64,000 nucleotides of DNA from positions 124,001 to 188,000 of the forward strand of contig RPFO01001898.1 in assembly GCA_009746045.1 (NCBI GenBank), read 5' to 3'. Of this stretch, positions 20,531 through 32,280 are shown piece by piece. The notes under the pieces are model-generated. The model did no database searches, was not told the DNA's origin, and saw nothing but the letters and a program-made list of their open reading frames with translations. Made by a program: the position numbers and the translations under genes. This DNA comes from Mesostigma viride (Eukaryota > Streptophyta > Mesostigmatophyceae > Mesostigmatales > Mesostigmataceae). Positions within the stretch are counted from its first letter, which is position 1, and every line of letters begins with the position of its first letter.

Positions 20531-21219
20531 AGCAGTAGCAGCAACAGCCGTAACTTTAAAAATCAAGAGATGTTCCAATGATACGTTATGAATGGGTGAC
20601 ATGGCTGTGAACAGCCTACGCAAAAATTCATGATATGCATGCAAAATACACGGCATGGGCAAACATATCTTGAGCTCCTTACTCGTCAATGATTCCCACT
20701 TTGTTGGCATCCCGAGCTTCTGCACCACAAAAACATCACATCCAGAAGGCTAGCATGAAGAAACGAGGAGCTAACCTATGTACCTGTGCACAAAACCCCT
20801 ACCTTGCTTCCTTGACAAGTCCTTGCCTACATAAATGTGGTGGGGTGGCATGCATTAATGGATGTGGTGGGGTGCCCCAATGAAAAATAATACCCATTCA
20901 CTTCCCCACTGAAAAGTAAGAAACAATAACCTTACCTGCCTGCCCCCGGCCATATCAATCAAAGAATTAAATGAAAGATGCCTGCCGCCCCTCAAAAAAA
21001 AAAAAAAAACTGATGCCTGCCCCCGACACCCAAAAACAATTTACCGCCTGCAACCGCTCCCTTTGTATGATTGATGGAATAAATAGATAATGCCTCTGCA
21101 TGCCCTCATTGGAACAGGTATAGCAGATGTCACAAAGAATGCAACAACAAATTTCCCGTGCACACACATTCTTATGTAAACTAAAAAACAACACGAGTAC
21201 TGCATGTAACCGAAACCAA
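20531..21219. other. CACTA interior, 3' side of accessory gene
   Basis: AT-rich, with poly-A (20994-21010). It may contain further 3' exons or the UTR of the accessory gene on the minus strand, but no exon can be defined. Confidence 0.35.
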
Positions 21220-23929
21220 AATACCTTGAGTGGTGAGGACACCCCGGAAGAGCCCACACTGGCATCATCACTGTCTGAGTCATCACCAGCATGGCGCCCC
21301 ATGGCTCTCTCTTGGCGCGTCCAGTCAACCTGCAAAGAAATGGAAACAAGATATCGGAAAACCATTTGATGGCGCTGAATACACAACTCTCACACAACAT
21401 ACTAGCACATTCATAAATTCATTTCATGCAGATCAACGACGATAAAAAAACAAAAAAACTCTGACAACCGCAACTCTGTGAGCACCTACCGATGTTGCTG
21501 TCATCGCGTGACTTGACATCGAGGCATCAGCATTCCTTTGCCCCTGAACAAGGGCCTTTTGCCTCATTATCAACGCCTCCAGCCTTGCCAATTCCACCTC
21601 CGCTTCCGTCAGGGCTGGCGGCTCTGGTGGTTCAGCATCCCAGAAAGCAGGCTGCCGCATTGCAGGAAGTGGCGTCGTGAAGTTGCACGGCAGCGCCCCC
21701 CCCCCCGAGGCAACGGCCCCATCGCCACCCTGGTCCTTAGAAAACCCCATGCTGTCCGCTTTGGCCTTGGCCTCCGCCTCCACTTTGGCTTTGGCCTTGG
21801 CCTCCGCCTCCGCTTTGGCCTCCGCCTCCGCTTTGGCCTTGGCCTCCGCCTCCGCTTTGGCCTTGGCCTCCGCCTCCGCTTTGGCCTTGGCCTCCGCCTG
21901 CGCTTTGGCCTTGGCCTCCGCCTGCGCTTTGGCCTTGGCCTCCGCCTGCGCTTTGGCCTTGGCCTCCGCCTGTGCTTTGGCCTTTGCCTCCGGCTCGGCT
22001 TTGGAGTCCGCCTCCGCTTTGGTCTTGGCTTTGACCTCTGCTCCCCCCTCCATCTCCGCCTCTCCCGTCCTCCGCCTCCTCCCCCTCACTGTCCCCACCC
22101 TCCTCGATCCTCGTCTGCCATCCTCTTCTTCTTCTTTTCTTGCTTCTTTAGCTGACGCTCTTCCTCTGCCTTGACCTGGCACTTGGCGTACCACTGGCGG
22201 CGCTTGACTTTGCCGTAGTTGACGAGGTCATCCTGGACAACATTGTCCAGGACCACCCAGGCATGCAGCTCCTTGCTAACTCCACCCTGCGGCAAATTGT
22301 CCAGGGGAGCATTGTAGACAGCTGTCTGCACGGAATAATCCACAATTAAACTTGATTTCCCACGGACTTTTTTTTCCGTGGATTGTGCGCTTGTATTTTG
22401 CCGATCTCCCAAATGATCGAGCTCGGCTCGTCCGGCAGAACCAGAAGGTAGCGCTGGGCCACAAAAAGGCCAACCTCTGGTTGTGCCGGTGGATCCCGCA
22501 CCGTGGCCTTGGTAGAAAGCGCAGCAAGAAAATGTTGCAGGCCCAGGTCAAGAGGGGGGGAGCCTTCTGCCTGCTTGGCTGCCTTCTTGCCCCCTTTCTG
22601 GGCCGCCAGGTTGCCTGCCTTGTCGCCCGCCACCTCACTCGCCTTGCCGTCTGCCTTCTTTCCCCCCACCTCGCCCGCCTTCTTTCCCCCCGTCCCGGCC
22701 ACCTTCTTTTCCGCCATCTCCCCCGCCGTCTCGCCCATCTTCTTTCCCACCTTGTCACCCTCACCCCCCTCCTTGCGGGCAGAATTTTCCACCTTCTTGA
22801 CGGCCGGTACAAAACCAGCCTTGGCAGATGGACCATCTTGGACTGCAATGAGGCACTCCTTCGCTTTGCTAGCAGCAAAGGCTGCTGGCGGGAGTGGTGG
22901 CGTGATGAAAATAGTGGGCCCCGCGGCTGATTTCTGCATCAACGGCTGAGCTGGGGGCCCTGCGGTGGCCGCTTGCTGGCGGGAGTGGTGGCGTGATGAA
23001 AATAGTGGGCCCCGCGGCTGATTTCTGCATCAACGGCTGAGCTGGGGGCCCTGCGGTGGCCGCTGCAGCCCTCCGCATTTTCGCCTCCGCCAGCTCGCGC
23101 TCGAGCCTTTCGATGTGGTCGTCCTGCGTCGTTTGGATGTCCATCGGCTTGATCTCGTCGGTCTGCACAAGAGAGCATTGATACGAAATGAAGGGGAGTT
23201 AATGCTTCAGCGAGTACACTGAGGGGCCGGGTACACTGACGCATTGGTAGTTTCATTAAATAAGTATGACACTGGCGGCGCTGGCCACCTGCAAACGATA
23301 AATAAAACAAAAGATTTTCGAATAGCAAAATTTACCTTGGCGGCATTCTCGAAAGCGACGATGTTCGTCAGGGAACTCAGAGGCTGCCGGCTGCTGCCGG
23401 TGGGCGAGTCGGCATTGACTGTGCTGACCCGCTCTTTCGCTTGTTTTTTCCTCATCTTCCGTGGGGGACCCTCATTGTCGTCATCGTCACTAGGACTCTT
23501 CACATCCTTGTCCTTGTGGTTTGAGAGGTATCGGGACCACTGCGCCTCAATGTACTGGGCGGCTGTCTGCTGTGTCGGTTCGAGGGGCGGTTGCTTCCGA
23601 TTTCCTGTCTTGAACTTTTCTAGACTGGCTGCATAAGTAGCTTTTGCAGCCTGAAACTCTGACGCTGCCAGCGCCCCAGCCCAAGGACAAATTACGAGCA
23701 AACGGGCAATGCAGGCCTGGAAATGGTTCTCGTCCTGGTATTTTCTAACAATCCCCGGCGCGAGATAACGCTCGCTCAGGAGGGCGATCTGCTTGCGCAG
23801 CGTTGACCGATATTGTAGGGGACTGACGCAAACTTTGGGCTGCCCCTCGTCCAAGTACTTGTTCTGCAAGAATCGCTTCTTCACCTCGTCGGAAGCTACC
23901 TGTACAGGCTGCGGATGATGTTTGCCCAT
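21220..23929 (-). CDS. CACTA accessory (TNPA-like) gene, multi-exon, frame damaged
   Basis: The first exon, 23929-23336, encodes about 198 residues ending before a GTAAAT donor. The next exon starts at 23162 after TTGTGCAG and encodes a coiled-coil (HIERLERELAEAKMRR). Then come Lys/Gly/Glu-rich repeats, a globular block (VDYSVQTAVYN to VNYGKVKRRQW) and a KAKAEAEA repeat region (about 21770-22010) made of 24-nt units. A late exon (about 21332-21226) is acidic. A 91-bp tandem duplication (22884-23065) and an 8-base homopolymer near 22372 shift the frame, so this copy is probably inactive. Position and divergent orientation relative to the transposase gene suggest the DNA-binding accessory protein of the element. 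Exon limits downstream are approximate. Confidence 0.55.
21760..22020. repeat. 24-nt coding minisatellite
   Basis: Repeats of GCTTTGGCCTTGGCCTCCGCC, minus strand, encoding Lys-Ala-Glu-Ala runs. Open frames on the plus strand here are shadows of this repeat. Confidence 0.88.
22884..23065. repeat. 91-bp tandem duplication
   Basis: Units 22884-22974 and 22975-23065 are essentially identical. The unit is not a multiple of three, so it shifts the reading frame of the accessory gene. Confidence 0.9.
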
Positions 23930-25146
23930 CCTAGAATCACCATCTCACGAGCACAGCATCAGAATCACCATCTCACGATCAAATCTCCTGAGTCAAATTT
24001 CAGAGCTTCCTGTTAACTTCCGGTGGAGGAGCAAGACGCGATGGAGGTTTTCAAACACCGCGCCTTTCCAAGTTCTTGGTCGTTTGCAGTTGCCTTGGCT
24101 GTTGGCAGTTGGCGCGGCCACTGCCAACAGCAGGCGCAACGTGCAAGGAATCTTGCACTGCGAAAATCGGACGGCCAAAAAAAGCTCACCGCGCCGGAAA
24201 TTCGAAATTGCGCCAAAAGTGGTCCCTGGGCACATGCAGCGGCTGACGCAATTGCCTGGAGGGAATCGGATTCGGAACCTTTGGTACCTTTGCAACCGTC
24301 AGTCACTCAAGGTCACTATCTTACAGCGCGTGCTATCCAACGGTTACTTATTCCCACGCCTGTTTCGTAACTGTGAAGAAATCATTATGATTGGAAAAAA
24401 CTAAGAATATCGTGACTGACATCTCACATCTCTCCTTAGTTGGTCCAAGTTTGTTTCAGCACACCGGAATGACTAATTGGTCTAAATCAGCTGCTATCTA
24501 CAGTGCTGTAAGCGGAACCACCCACACTAATTTATCTAAATTCGTCTAGTACGGAAGCGCTTCTTTGCTATCGACCAAAACTCTATTGCGCGACGCAAAA
24601 AAAATCTGGACGTTCAGAGATTGATCTTGTTGGATCCTAGTCGTTGTATTTTGCCGGCAGGAATCTCATTCCATTCACCAGAGTGAAACACGTCGCGGCG
24701 GTGCCAGGCTCGTCACATACAGTATGCGGCTGCCTTGTTTTAAAACTAATTTTATTGTTAAAAAAAATCGGATCTCTTACCTTAGCAACGGCCACACGAC
24801 ACTGCGCCGTTTGGACCTTCGCACGCGGTTTGGGCCTTCTCACGCAACCGGGACAACAACCACACGGTGTATCTACCTTACAATTTGGGAGACCTGCGCT
24901 AAGGACAGCCATAGCGACAGTGCCGGACTTGACGGCCATACGACTCTGCTCCGGATTCGGTTTGGACCTTGCACAGTCAACCGGGACAACAACCACACAC
25001 ATGTGTCTACCTTACAATTTGGGAGACCTGCGCTAAGGACAGCCATAGCGACAGTGCTGGAGGGCCTGCATCGTCTGGAGTCGAGACAATGCAGGCCCTG
25101 ATCCGGTCCACAGTTTAGTGGATCTTTCCAATGATGATTGACCATC
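23930..25146. promoter_or_regulatory. Divergent intergenic region between CACTA genes (left part)
   Basis: Lies between the start of the accessory gene and, after removal of the gypsy element, the transposase gene. Contains two copies of a block from CAACCGGGACAACAACCACAC to GGACAGCCATAGCGACAGTGC (about 24845-24922 and 24980-25057). It also has a hairpin-forming GGGCCTGCAT / ATGCAGGCCC near 25066-25097. A bidirectional promoter is inferred from the layout only. Confidence 0.45.
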
Positions 25147-25151
25147 TTCCT

Positions 25152-25581
25152 GTTACGTCCTAAACTTCTACCTCCACCTCTACCTCTACCTGGCCTAATT
25201 CAACCTAAATTAGTCAGGCCACCTCTACTCAAACCCCTAGCGAAAGACGAACGAGACGGAGCTGATCTCAATGCATTCACGTATGTGTTGCTATAATACG
25301 CCATACAACCATTTACCCGAACCCGTTTATTCCAGGAATAGAGGAAGGAAACACACTACACTGCCGTGACCCAAGCCTATATATGTTAATTCATTTAACA
25401 CACGCCGAGTGACCACACGAGGGGTAGAACGTGCATAAATGGTCACCAACGGTCCAGCATGCTCGGGCCGACCTGGCCCTCGCCTACAGGTGCACAGATG
25501 CACGCTGGTCCACTACATTCTACCCAAAGGATAAGGACCACTAATAAAGTACGCGGCGCGACGCCCAAAAGCATCCAATGC
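25152..25581 (-). repeat. 3' LTR of gypsy copy 2, distal part
   Basis: Matches 44179-about 44607 of the 5' LTR. It is interrupted by copia after AATGC (25577-25581) and resumes at 35552. Confidence 0.92.
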
Positions 25582-26229
25582 AGTTAGAAAGAGCTCCCAA
25601 CGGGTGTGAGCTCTTGATCTTTCACAGCGCGTCTTAGCCAATGTTGCAAGGCAGCAACCTTAAATCTGTTCACCAGGCCACGACCACAATGGGCACTTCC
25701 ACGACCAAGGTGGCACCCACGGTTCGTGCTTTCCGAGATAGCTGGTCATCCCCCATGACCAAGCTATATCCTTTGCGTTGTTCCTCGTTCCCATCGGCGT
25801 GACGAGGCACGTGCAGGCGTGCAAGCAAATCCTCAACGTCCACTGGCATCAGTGCAGAGCCAGGACGAACTGGATTTGCCTAGACTCTGCAACCTAGGAA
25901 GTACAGGACCTGTCACAAGCCTGCAAGACCTAGTATCCTTGCAGCCCTGTGCCAGCTCCAGTATTCCACCAGTCACAGACTGCTGCTCCTCTGGTCTAGC
26001 TACGTGGACCACAGTCACGTGATGGACAGGCTAAGCCTGTGCAGGCACGGCCTGCCACGTGTCCTGCCCACTATACCAGAGGACTGCACCCTAGTCGGCC
26101 ACGGACAGCTAGGACTTCGGGACTTGATATCTTTCTCATCCCTTGTCTGTTTCAGGCGGTCAGCACGGCGTTGGAAAGGTCTTTCCAAACTGCATCCACT
26201 TAGCATATTGGTTGCCCAAAATGCTAACT
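25582..26229 (-). repeat. Copia 3' LTR
   Basis: 648 bp, with AGTTAG/CTAACT termini. It carries a 4-bp CTAG-type duplication (near 26000) absent from the other LTR. Next to it, 26230-26247 is a purine-rich tract on the minus strand, the likely polypurine tract. Confidence 0.92.
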
Positions 26230-26247
26230 CCAACCCTTTCTTCTTTT

Positions 26248-27199
26248 GGAGCTGGACCAGCTTGAAACAAGCCTAACCTTGCCTGTGCCCCCTCAGCCAC
26301 AGACCGCTTGGTCCCTTGTTGGGGTTGATCAGACCTGTTAGGGCCCAGGGTCCTGCCTCCTTTTGGGTAACAACATATACGCCCTTGGACCAGGCTAGGT
26401 GTACTGGCCAGTGAATCAGAGGTCACCCCAGGTTATCCCCTGACCCCTTGGTCAGCTCCCAACCTTTCCTTGGGAACTTGGTGTTAGATTAAAGTCAAGG
26501 CACATTACCTAGTCCAATGGCTGGGATTAAAGGATGCCAAGAACGTATTATTGTGAGTTCCTGATCTTTCACAGTTATCACAGGCGCCCGTTCTTATGGC
26601 GCCCGCCTTGGCCAGCCTTTCCCTTTTATGCTCAAAGAGGCTCAGGTAGCACCTATGCAAATACTGCCTTATTGGGGAGCCCATGTCTTCACTGGGTGTT
26701 AAGCCCAGGAATCACTCATGCCAGGCTGTGGCTCTGCTGGGGAATTGAACCCCACCCCAACCTCCAGGTTTATAGGTTACCTGGAACCTTACACAGGAGA
26801 AACATTACAACCATGAGAACAACATGAGAATGACATGACATGATTATGTTTTATTCAAGCAATATATAACCCAGAATGTGGCTCCCTGGCGACCATGTTC
26901 CACATGGTCACACAACCAGGTTCTTTATTAGCAACAGGTTGGAAACAAGCACTAGAAAACATATATACAGCAACCTGTAAGAACCAGCATTCGGGTTGCC
27001 CTTGCATGGCCTAACAGTTTGAGGCCAAAGGCGTCGACTTAAGTCCTGGCGACTCTTCTGAACCCCATGGGGAGGGCCAGGCATGATTCTCAGCTGGTAG
27101 GAGTGACATTCCACACCAACTCCTGTCCAGGAGGGTGTACCTAACCCTGAAGGACCGGCTGTCAACCAGTAAGCACCAGTCACCACTTGGTACTTTGGT
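26248..27199 (-). other. Copia 3' non-coding region
   Basis: About 0.95 kb between the RNase H stop and the polypurine tract. A GATCTTTCACAG motif near 26568 is shared with the LTR (25617). No gene was seen. Confidence 0.6.
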
Positions 27200-29558
27200 C
27201 AAGCAGCCCACTGGGGGCACCCAAGCTGAAGCAAGGCCTGGTCTCTATGGCCGCCCGTTGAGGGGTCCATGAGCCCACGGAGCAGGGGGTACTGCCTCTC
27301 CGCCTTCTCCTCCAGCTTGGTGAGGGCATCTGCAGGGTTGTCCACACCAGGCACATGTTCAATGTGAGCTAGGTAGGACATCTCCTTGAGCAACAAGTAG
27401 TCAAGGTCCCTGCTCCTGGCCAGCTGCCTGTGCACAAATTGCACCATGCCCATACTATCAGTCCTCACCAGTGTGTGCAGCTGCAACCTACAGGAAGCCA
27501 CTTGACATAGCTGGTAGAAGAGCTCCCTCAAGTAAAGAGCAGAATGCAGCCCTTCACAGATTGCCCTGCACTCAGCAATATCACTGCTGGGTGTAACCCT
27601 GTTCTGCAACCGACTGTACCCAGTGAACAGCCATACGGCGTATAATACGCCGTATGGCGCGTATTATACGCCATACGCAAGATTTCCGTATGGAAATGGG
27701 AAAAAAAATACGCACTGCGTATTTTTTGCGTATTTTTTGCGTATTGCGTATTTTTTGCGTATTTTTTGCGTATTTTTTGCGTATGAACCTCGTTCGAAGT
27801 AGCTTCTGGCATCATTTTGGACGGCACGTGGAGCCGGAACTAGATGCAGGTGCCAAGCTGGCCGTGCATGTACCACTGTACGTGCATTGCTGCAGATTGC
27901 TGCGTGTCGGACTAGGGTCTAGGAGACGAAGGACGAGGAAATTAGGTGACGAAGTTATGTTGTCTGCCAACAAGGGCGCGCATCTGGCACCTAACATTTA
28001 ATCGTAGCACAATTGACATCCAGGCACCATGGCTAGCGACGGTGATGGTGTGGGTCTATGGAACACGATGATAATGGGGCCGACGAGATGCAGGCCGTAT
28101 TCGAGACTGTCTGGACACACATCGTGAAAACAGACTCTCAACAAGAAAGGGCAGCCGACAGGTAACTACTAGCTCAGTGACGTGCACACTTTTGGATGCA
28201 AAATTCTCGGGTTCTACCACCCGAGCAAGGCTAGCACCCGCCATATCATGGGCGCTACGTATGCGAAGGAGGCAAGAGTGAGCGAGTGCAAGAGACCGCC
28301 GGAGGCATTACGTCGCAGGCTGCGGGGTATTTGGTGTGACTCGCGATGCACATAAATGCCTTATTTAGCCATGCAGGCTGCTGCTAGCCAGCCACCGTAC
28401 CATATGTGTTAATGGTTTAGGGAAGCTGGGTCGGGTTGCTGGCATGCATGCTATCCTGCACGCTAGCCACATTGTTGGCAGCCCGTATGGATTCTTGCTT
28501 CATGTAGATCAATATTGCATGGTGGCCTACCACGAGTAGGCAAGATGTCTGTTTCTGGCACAATGTCTTATTACTTTTGGCAAGTTGGCCGACTGACCAT
28601 GTGCAGTATTTCAGTCCTAGTATAGCCATTCCATGCAGTGATGGCATGGTTTTTTAACTTCAACCTACAGTAATGGTGGCAGCGATCTCTATACCACTGC
28701 AAGTGTCAATGTGCATGCATATCTACTTGTGTTATTATCCTTTTCAGGTGTGCACTGATTGTGCATACAACTTTGTTATTTTGTGCTATTTACAGACATT
28801 ATTAATAACAACAGATGTACAATGCTTGTATTTGTAGGCATGCAGCGACGGCAACGGCAATATTATGTGATGATGTGTTAAATAAAGGCAAGTGGTGTTG
28901 CAAGAACACAAAAAAAACATGCCTGATTGGTCAGAATGTTGAAGAACCCCCTGAACCATGCAAAAAACAGCATTTTCAAGAGTCCCCGTATGGTTTGCGT
29001 ATTATACCCCGTATGGCGTATTATACACCATACACAAGGGCCCCGTATGGCTGCGTATTGCGTATGGCTGTACACTGACTGTACCAGGTAACAAGTGAGG
29101 TGTGATCTTGCTCCAGGGTAACTAATGCTGCTGCCCTGCCCCTGACCTCTGTGACCTTCCTATTATCCATAGAACTGTCCACATAGAGAACCATGTCAAG
29201 GGGCTTGTACAAATCCACAGGACCCAGTATGAGAGGGGGAGACATCATGACAGCCTGCACCACACTCTCAGCACCCACCTCAACCAGCTGGGAATCAGTA
29301 AGTCGACTCAAAACCAGCAAGTCAGGGGCACATATACTTGCAAGCCATGCCAGCATGCCCCTGATGGTAGCACACCTAGCCTGCGTGATGGGCTCCTGCA
29401 ATGCATCTACAATCTGCTGTGGGTAGTCCTTACCACCCTCCATCCTGATGAACCACGAGCCCTTGGCTTGGAACAACGTAGCCTGCATGCCACAGAAGAC
29501 CATAGGCTCATTCTCCACCATGTGCTGTATCTTACCCAGCTCAAACCGCTTCTGGATT
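27200..29558 (-). pseudogene. Copia RT C-terminus and RNase H, split by hAT MITE
   Basis: The upstream piece (29558-29078) holds the RT connection (MVENEPMVFCGMQ to WLASICAPDLLVLSRL) and the RNase H start (VDSSMDNRK, then LVTWYS). The downstream piece (27620-27200) holds IAECRAICEGLHSAL and HVPGVDNPADALTKL, the end of RNase H. The MITE at 27621-29077 plus one 8-bp TSD separates them without changing the frame. A frameshift near 29560 disconnects this part from the main pol frame. Confidence 0.85.
27621..29077. mobile_element. hAT-type non-autonomous element (1457 bp)
   Basis: Terminal inverted repeats CAGTGAACAGCCATACG and CAGTGTACAGCCATACG, flanked by the exact 8-bp duplication ACTGTACC (27613-27620 and 29078-29085). 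CAGTG ends plus an 8-bp TSD are diagnostic of hAT. Subterminal regions are built from CGTAT-containing repeats: short palindromes GCGTATAATACGC and a GCGTATTTTTT ladder at 27710-27785. No transposase is present, and the 1.1-kb interior is unrecognised. Confidence 0.9.
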
Positions 29559-29559
29559 T

Positions 29560-32232
29560 AGCCAAGACAGCCTCAACCCAGTCTGGTGGACCTATGAGAT
29601 GCAGGTCATCACCATGCAGTGAGGCAAAGACAGGAAGGCCATTGTGGGACCCTTGGAACAAACAGGGATCCACTGGAGACACAGAAAACCCACAAGTATT
29701 CTTCAAGAATTTCTCTAGGCTCTTTCTCCAGATAATGGGACTGGACCTGAGACCTTCCAACCCTTTCAGAATTCTCAGGTACCTGGCCTTTATCTCTGCT
29801 CTCCATACAGCAGGTACAGTCACAAAGAAGGGAGGGATATCTCTCCAAGTCTGCCTAGCCTGATCTTGGTCACCCTTGAGAAAAGCCCTCTTGAAATCAA
29901 TCAGCACAGAGCTATAGGGCACACCCTTGACCAGAAAAGACAGAAATATACACAGCAGAATCCTCCACGTGTCATGCAGCATCCCTGGAGTATAGAGCTC
30001 CTCATCTAACAACTGGCCAGTGCCATGATATTCGGTTACAACTGGTCTGACATGTGGCACCTGGACACCATCTACCTCCTTGAGCTTGAGGACAAACATC
30101 AATCTGAGCAGCTGGTGAACTTCTGGCAGCTCATCCACAGGTTCTGCACAGTTGGAAACTATCCACTCATGCCCAGAAGCAACAAAGCCAAGAGTCCATG
30201 CCTTAGCCATCTTGGGGCTTTGCATCATCTCGACTAGCTGGCGCCAGGGAATAGGACTGTGAGCAGCTATCTGGTACCTGTTTACCCCTAACTGCCGTGG
30301 ATCAAAGGTGGTTGGGATTATCAACAGGTCCTCAGCTATGGGCTCCTGACCTTGAGGACCCTCAGCTGGCTGACTCCTAACAGCCTTTACCGCCACTGCA
30401 AGACCCTGGGAATAGTGATATCTTTCAAGGGGGAGGCTGCCCCTGCCTTCTAGTGCCAACTCATCAGAGGTCAAAGTAACCCCTGGCATGCACAAGAAGT
30501 TCTGACCCAGAATGGCAGGCCCCTGATAGCCCTCTACCACACAGAACGTGGTGGGCACCCCTAAGATAGGCACACTCACTTCCCCAAGGATCTTCATGGA
30601 CACCTTTCCTGAGAAATCAGACACAGCAAGGCAACTGGGATGGGACATCTGTAAGCCTACAGCATCCTCTTCCCTGATGACAGACACCTGTGAGTTGGTA
30701 TCTACCTCCATTGTAGCTGCCCAGCAAGACCCCCACCCCGTGAGCTTGGATACCTTGGGATCATGTTTGCTGCGCATGAGTGCTCGGATGACGTCCGCCA
30801 TGAGAGGCCCCCGGGCCTTAGGTGGCTGCCCCGTCCCCTCTGGCCTTGTGACAGTTGCTTCAGCAGCCTCCTCCTGCTCGTCATCTTCCAGCAGGGACAG
30901 ACCATCATCCACCACCAGAGGATTGTTAGCTGCTGCTGCCTGGCTCTGGCCTGGCTCCTCAACCCAGCTGGGAGGGCCTGGCCCGTCTGCAGGCCAGATT
31001 GCATGTGGCCTTCTTTCCTTGACATGAGCCCAGGACAACCTGTACACGTGCCTTGGATCCTTTTCCAAAGCCACCAGGCAAGATCTGTTAGCTTCTTCCA
31101 CACGAGTGACAACCCCATCCTGCCACTTCCCCCGCTTGCCTGGAATAGATGGTTCCTTCCACATCCTGACCTTCAGCCCCACCTGAGGCCTCAGCACATT
31201 CCAGTTCTTGTCCTTACGTCTCAGCTGGGCAAATAACCTATCTGCCTTCCTAAGACTGGCCTGCACCACGTTCTCAGGCAACAAGCTATACTGCAGGGCC
31301 AGGGGAGAGACAGCCACACCATCAAAGTAATAGTTAACCCTGTGGTTCAGCTGCTCTTCTATCCCCTTACACCAGGCTGCTCTCTCTAAGGCAGATGCCA
31401 CAAGTGGCACTGACTCTGCTGCTAGCACCACTGTCTTCACCTCACGTATGGATCTCTCTACAGCCCCTTGCTGCCCATGACTCTCCCTGGGGACTACTAC
31501 CAGCTTACAAGGCAGCTGGTCCTGATGCTTGAGCAAACAGTCAAACTGCAAGTCTGCCTGCACACTCTTGCACACCCCAAAGCCTGGGATCAGGGCCTTC
31601 ATACCCAACAACAAGTGGTGCTCCTGCATACCAGGTAGAACGTCTATCAGTCTATATCTGCTGAACCTGTCCACCCCCACCAATATATACAAGCCCCTGA
31701 TATGCTGGATATCCATCTGGATGTCGCCACGCTCCCTAGCAGGCTCCCTAGCATGGGACTGGGGTGGGTGAACAGCATTCTCCTGGCAACCACAGTTCTC
31801 AGCAGCAGCCTGGCAAGCTTCCCACAAAGGCTCCCTACCTAGCTTCCAAGCAAACATTGCTGCCTGCCCAGAATGCCCAAACATGTGATGCAATCTATGG
31901 CCAGCCTCAGCATAGCTCAGCACTCTCTCAGTACTGACCTGGCGAGACGTCTGAACCGTGTGTGGGGACACATGATCCATTCCTGAGGTTCCAGGGCTTC
32001 CCTGCAGGCCGTCCTGACGCCCCAAGTCAGGTCCTGCACCCTGGACCGCTCCAGGCCCTTCCAGCAAGGTCCCTTGGCCCTCCAGGCCAGCACCTGCTGG
32101 AGACCCACCACCTGCATGAGGCATAGGGAATTCAGCTGCAGCATTGTTATGGCAATCCAGTGGAAGAACAACATCTTTACACCCTTGTTGCTGCACAAGG
32201 GGCACACCCCCGTCCTTATGTACATCCAGCAC
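29560..32232 (-). CDS. Copia pol: integrase - protease - RT
   Basis: The first 100 residues are unstructured. Then comes an HHCC-type zinc finger (GHRLHHMFGHS…C-X-C) and the integrase core with Asp near 174 (IQMDIQ), Asp near 230 (QADLQ) and Glu near 260 (GAVERSIREVK). A long linker leads to a retropepsin-like domain with MEVDTNSQVSVI near residue 510 and ILGQNFL near 570. RT follows, with LIDFKRAFLKG near 780, SPIIWRKSLEKFL, and HGDD near 873 in place of YVDD. Integrase before protease is not the usual copia order (protease-integrase-RT). No ATG opens the frame near gag, so it is probably made by frameshift or readthrough from gag, which ends about 50 nt upstream. Confidence 0.8.
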
Positions 32233-32280
32233 GCCTTCCCCAAGGGGTGATTGACTATTTACAGGGGATGACGTAGCTAG

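Noticed and set aside
21538-22174. Plus-strand Leu/Gly/Arg- and Ala/Ser-repeat open frames
   Set aside because: They are antisense readings of the 24-nt Lys-Ala-Glu coding repeat.
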